Assembly: GCF_036492635.1 (NCBI RefSeq)
Contig: NZ_AP025305.1
Location: 2,356,001-2,420,000 of the forward strand
From: Aureibacter tunicatorum
GTDB lineage: Bacteria > Bacteroidota > Bacteroidia > Cytophagales > Cyclobacteriaceae
Reading direction: 5' to 3'
Length of the DNA stretch: 64,000 nt
Shown here: in pieces, positions 62,483 to 64,000 of the stretch
How the letters are laid out: every line of letters starts with the position of its first letter
How positions within the stretch are numbered: position 1 is the first letter of the stretch
Made by a program: the position numbers and the translations under genes
Notes under the pieces: generated by a model
The model's database searches: none
What the model saw: only the letters and a program-made list of their open reading frames with translations
What the model was told of the DNA's origin: nothing

Positions 62483-64000
62483 ATGAATTATATTAATCAA
62501 ATAATTCCTTTTAGTAAGTTTATTTATAGAGTCCCACAATTCTCTTTATCTTCACTTTCAGATAATTATAATGATTTAGGGAATTATATAAATGGTTTTT
62601 TATTAAATAAAGAATTTCTGGAGTCGTTATACATTGCTTCAAGTGATTTGTATAATGAGTTAGAAAATTATGATCATAGTAATGAAAAGATAAACTTGTC
62701 ATTTTTAAAATATTTATTGAGGTCTCATGTGAGGTGCACTCCATTTGGGTTATTCGCGGGTGTTGGGATTGGCGATATCTCAAATAAAGAAAAATCGGAA
62801 ATAATATTAAATAAGACATGCAAGTATAAATCGCATACTAGGGTTGATATGGGTTTTTTGTCAAAAATATTAGATGCCAATATTTTAAGCGATAAAGATT
62901 TAAAGACTAAGTCACAATATTATCCCTCAACAAGTGCTTATACCGTTATGAATGAAATGCGATATACTGAGTATAAGTATAAAAGTGATTATAGAAAATA
63001 TTTTCTGACATCTGTTGAGAGAGATGAGGCTTTGGAGCATGTGTTAAATATTTCTAAAAAGGGTGTTAAATATGTGGATCTAGTAAGTAGTTTGGTCAAT
63101 GAGTATATTGATGAAAAGGACGCTAGGGATTATATTGATGAATTGATACAAAGTCAGATTTTAATAAGTGAATTGTCTCCAAGTGTTAATGGTGATGATT
63201 TGTTGCATCAGATTATTATAAAATGTCAAAGATTGCTTTCTCCCAAGCATGAGCTTGTATTGAGCTTATGTAGGGTTAGAGACCGGTTAAGAATGATAGA
63301 TTCGAAACCGATAGGTAGGGAGATAAGTGATTATGAATATATTAAAGGGCTGTTGAATGAATTGAATTCAGATGATATAGTAAACAAATCAATTTTTCAG
63401 TCTGATCTATATGTAACTTCAAATAAAGCTGAGTTATCGATTTCTTTATTAGATGACTTAAAAAAAGGTATTGATGTGTTAAATAGACTAACTCCTTATA
63501 AAAAAGATGAAAATATTGCGAATTTCATTGAAGAGTTTTATAAGAGGTATGAAGATGAAGAAGTCCCATTAGTTCAGGTATTGGATGTTGATACCGGTTT
63601 AGGCTTTCCAGTGTCTCAAGATAATGATATTTCACCACTGGTGAATGGAATTCATAAATCTACAAAAAATGAAAATGTAACCTCTGTTAGTACATTTGAC
63701 AAACTACTAATGAAGAAGTTGTCAAATATAAGAAATAATGAGATTGTAATAGATGAAGATGATTTGAAGGAATTTGATTCAAACTGGGAAAGGTTTCCAG
63801 ATACTATTTATTCTATGATTGAGGTTGTGTATGATGAGAATAGACCATTGATAATAATGAGTGGTTGTGGAGCAAACTCATCAAAACTTTTGGGGCGATT
63901 TTGTTATGGAAATGAAGAAATTCATCAATTTGTTCAGCAAATGGTGGATAAAGAAACAAGCATGTCATACAATAATGAAGTATTGGCTGAAATTGCTCAT
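62483..64000 (+). CDS. lantibiotic dehydratase (LanB-like), 3' end missing
   Basis: Start ATG at 62483; 506 codons open to the window edge, so truncated by the window only. The N-terminal LanB signature is present: FLKYLLRSHVRCTPFGLFAG near residues 73-93 (R-x-x-P/C-TPFGLFAG). The further course with RVDMGFLSKI and PLVQVLDVDTGLGFP fits the glutamylation domain of Lant_dehydr_N. It would dehydrate Ser/Thr in the precursor with glutamyl-tRNA. Confidence 0.92.
   Translation, partial: MNYINQIIPFSKFIYRVPQFSLSSLSDNYNDLGNYINGFLLNKEFLESLYIASSDLYNELENYDHSNEKINLSFLKYLLRSHVRCTPFGLFAGVGIGDISNKEKSEIILNKTCKYKSHTRVDMGFLSKILDANILSDKDLKTKSQYYPSTSAYTVMNEMRYTEYKYKSDYRKYFLTSVERDEALEHVLNISKKGVKYVDLVSSLVNEYIDEKDARDYIDELIQSQILISELSPSVNGDDLLHQIIIKCQRLLSPKHELVLSLCRVRDRLRMIDSKPIGREISDYEYIKGLLNELNSDDIVNKSIFQSDLYVTSNKAELSISLLDDLKKGIDVLNRLTPYKKDENIANFIEEFYKRYEDEEVPLVQVLDVDTGLGFPVSQDNDISPLVNGIHKSTKNENVTSVSTFDKLLMKKLSNIRNNEIVIDEDDLKEFDSNWERFPDTIYSMIEVVYDENRPLIIMSGCGANSSKLLGRFCYGNEEIHQFVQQMVDKETSMSYNNEVLAEIAH

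Noticed and set aside
1-64000. CRISPR arrays, rRNA genes, integrase-type attachment sites
   Set aside because: No regularly spaced repeats, rRNA sequence or integrase gene was seen in the window.

Overview
The window looks like an AT-rich marine-type Bacteroidota chromosome, most likely of the order Cytophagales (tentative). Supporting signs are many lipoproteins with a short signal and a xxSC/xxGC lipobox, SpoIIE phosphatases with TPR repeats, LytTR regulation, a Bacteroidota-type promoter (TTG-N20-TATTTTTG) and a Bacteroidota-type class I lanthipeptide precursor. No 16S rRNA or named marker gene is present, so genus cannot be given.

Layout. (1) 1-11.9 kb, plus strand: the distal half of an extracellular contractile injection system (eCIS, antifeeding-prophage/MAC/AlgoCIS type). 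In order it holds a LysM tube-cap protein (5' end outside the window), VgrG-like spike, PAAR-like tip, gp25-like wedge, two large baseplate proteins, an AAA+ ATPase, a fibre with a Cys/GGA repeat beta-helix and a small basic protein, closed by a strong terminator. (2) 11.9-17.4 kb, minus strand: PLP amino-acid decarboxylase, CobW-type GTPase, PhoX-like (DUF839) lipoprotein and a diheme MauG-type cytochrome lipoprotein, probably one operon. (3) 17.6-24.3 kb: TPR/SpoIIE phosphatase, GNAT, S41 peptidase, class C beta-lactamase-like hydrolase, EEP nuclease. (4) 24.5-32.5 kb: an IS3 relic, an outer-membrane protein and a tandem array of seven related lipoproteins with signs of recombination. (5) 32.9-52.7 kb: an accessory island of small, mostly unrecognised genes. 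It includes a DIP1984 protein, a glycan-binding-domain protein, a SUKH protein, a YARHG protein, several membrane proteins with PH-like beta domains, a papain-like secreted protein, a DUF922 protease-like protein and relics of broken genes. Within it lies a more ordinary block, 43.7-46.1 kb (DoxX-like, DUF2071, methyltransferase). (6) 53-59.7 kb: a YD-like repeat lipoprotein, two tandem tRNA-like genes with abnormal anticodon loops, a zinc-ribbon SDR protein abutting a leucine-rich-repeat protein, a MarR/nitroreductase pair with palindromic operators, and a serine hydrolase with TPRs. (7) 60.3-61.7 kb: a complete IS3-family element with a probable frameshift site. (8) 61.8-64 kb: start of a class I lanthipeptide cluster (LytTR regulator, precursor, terminator hairpin, LanB dehydratase cut by the window edge).

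How genes work together. The eCIS genes build baseplate, spike and fibres of a contractile nanomachine whose sheath and tube genes must lie upstream. The lanthipeptide genes form a biosynthetic unit continuing past the right edge. The 33-53 kb island looks like a store of immunity-type and envelope proteins accumulated by duplication and decay. No CRISPR array or rRNA was seen.
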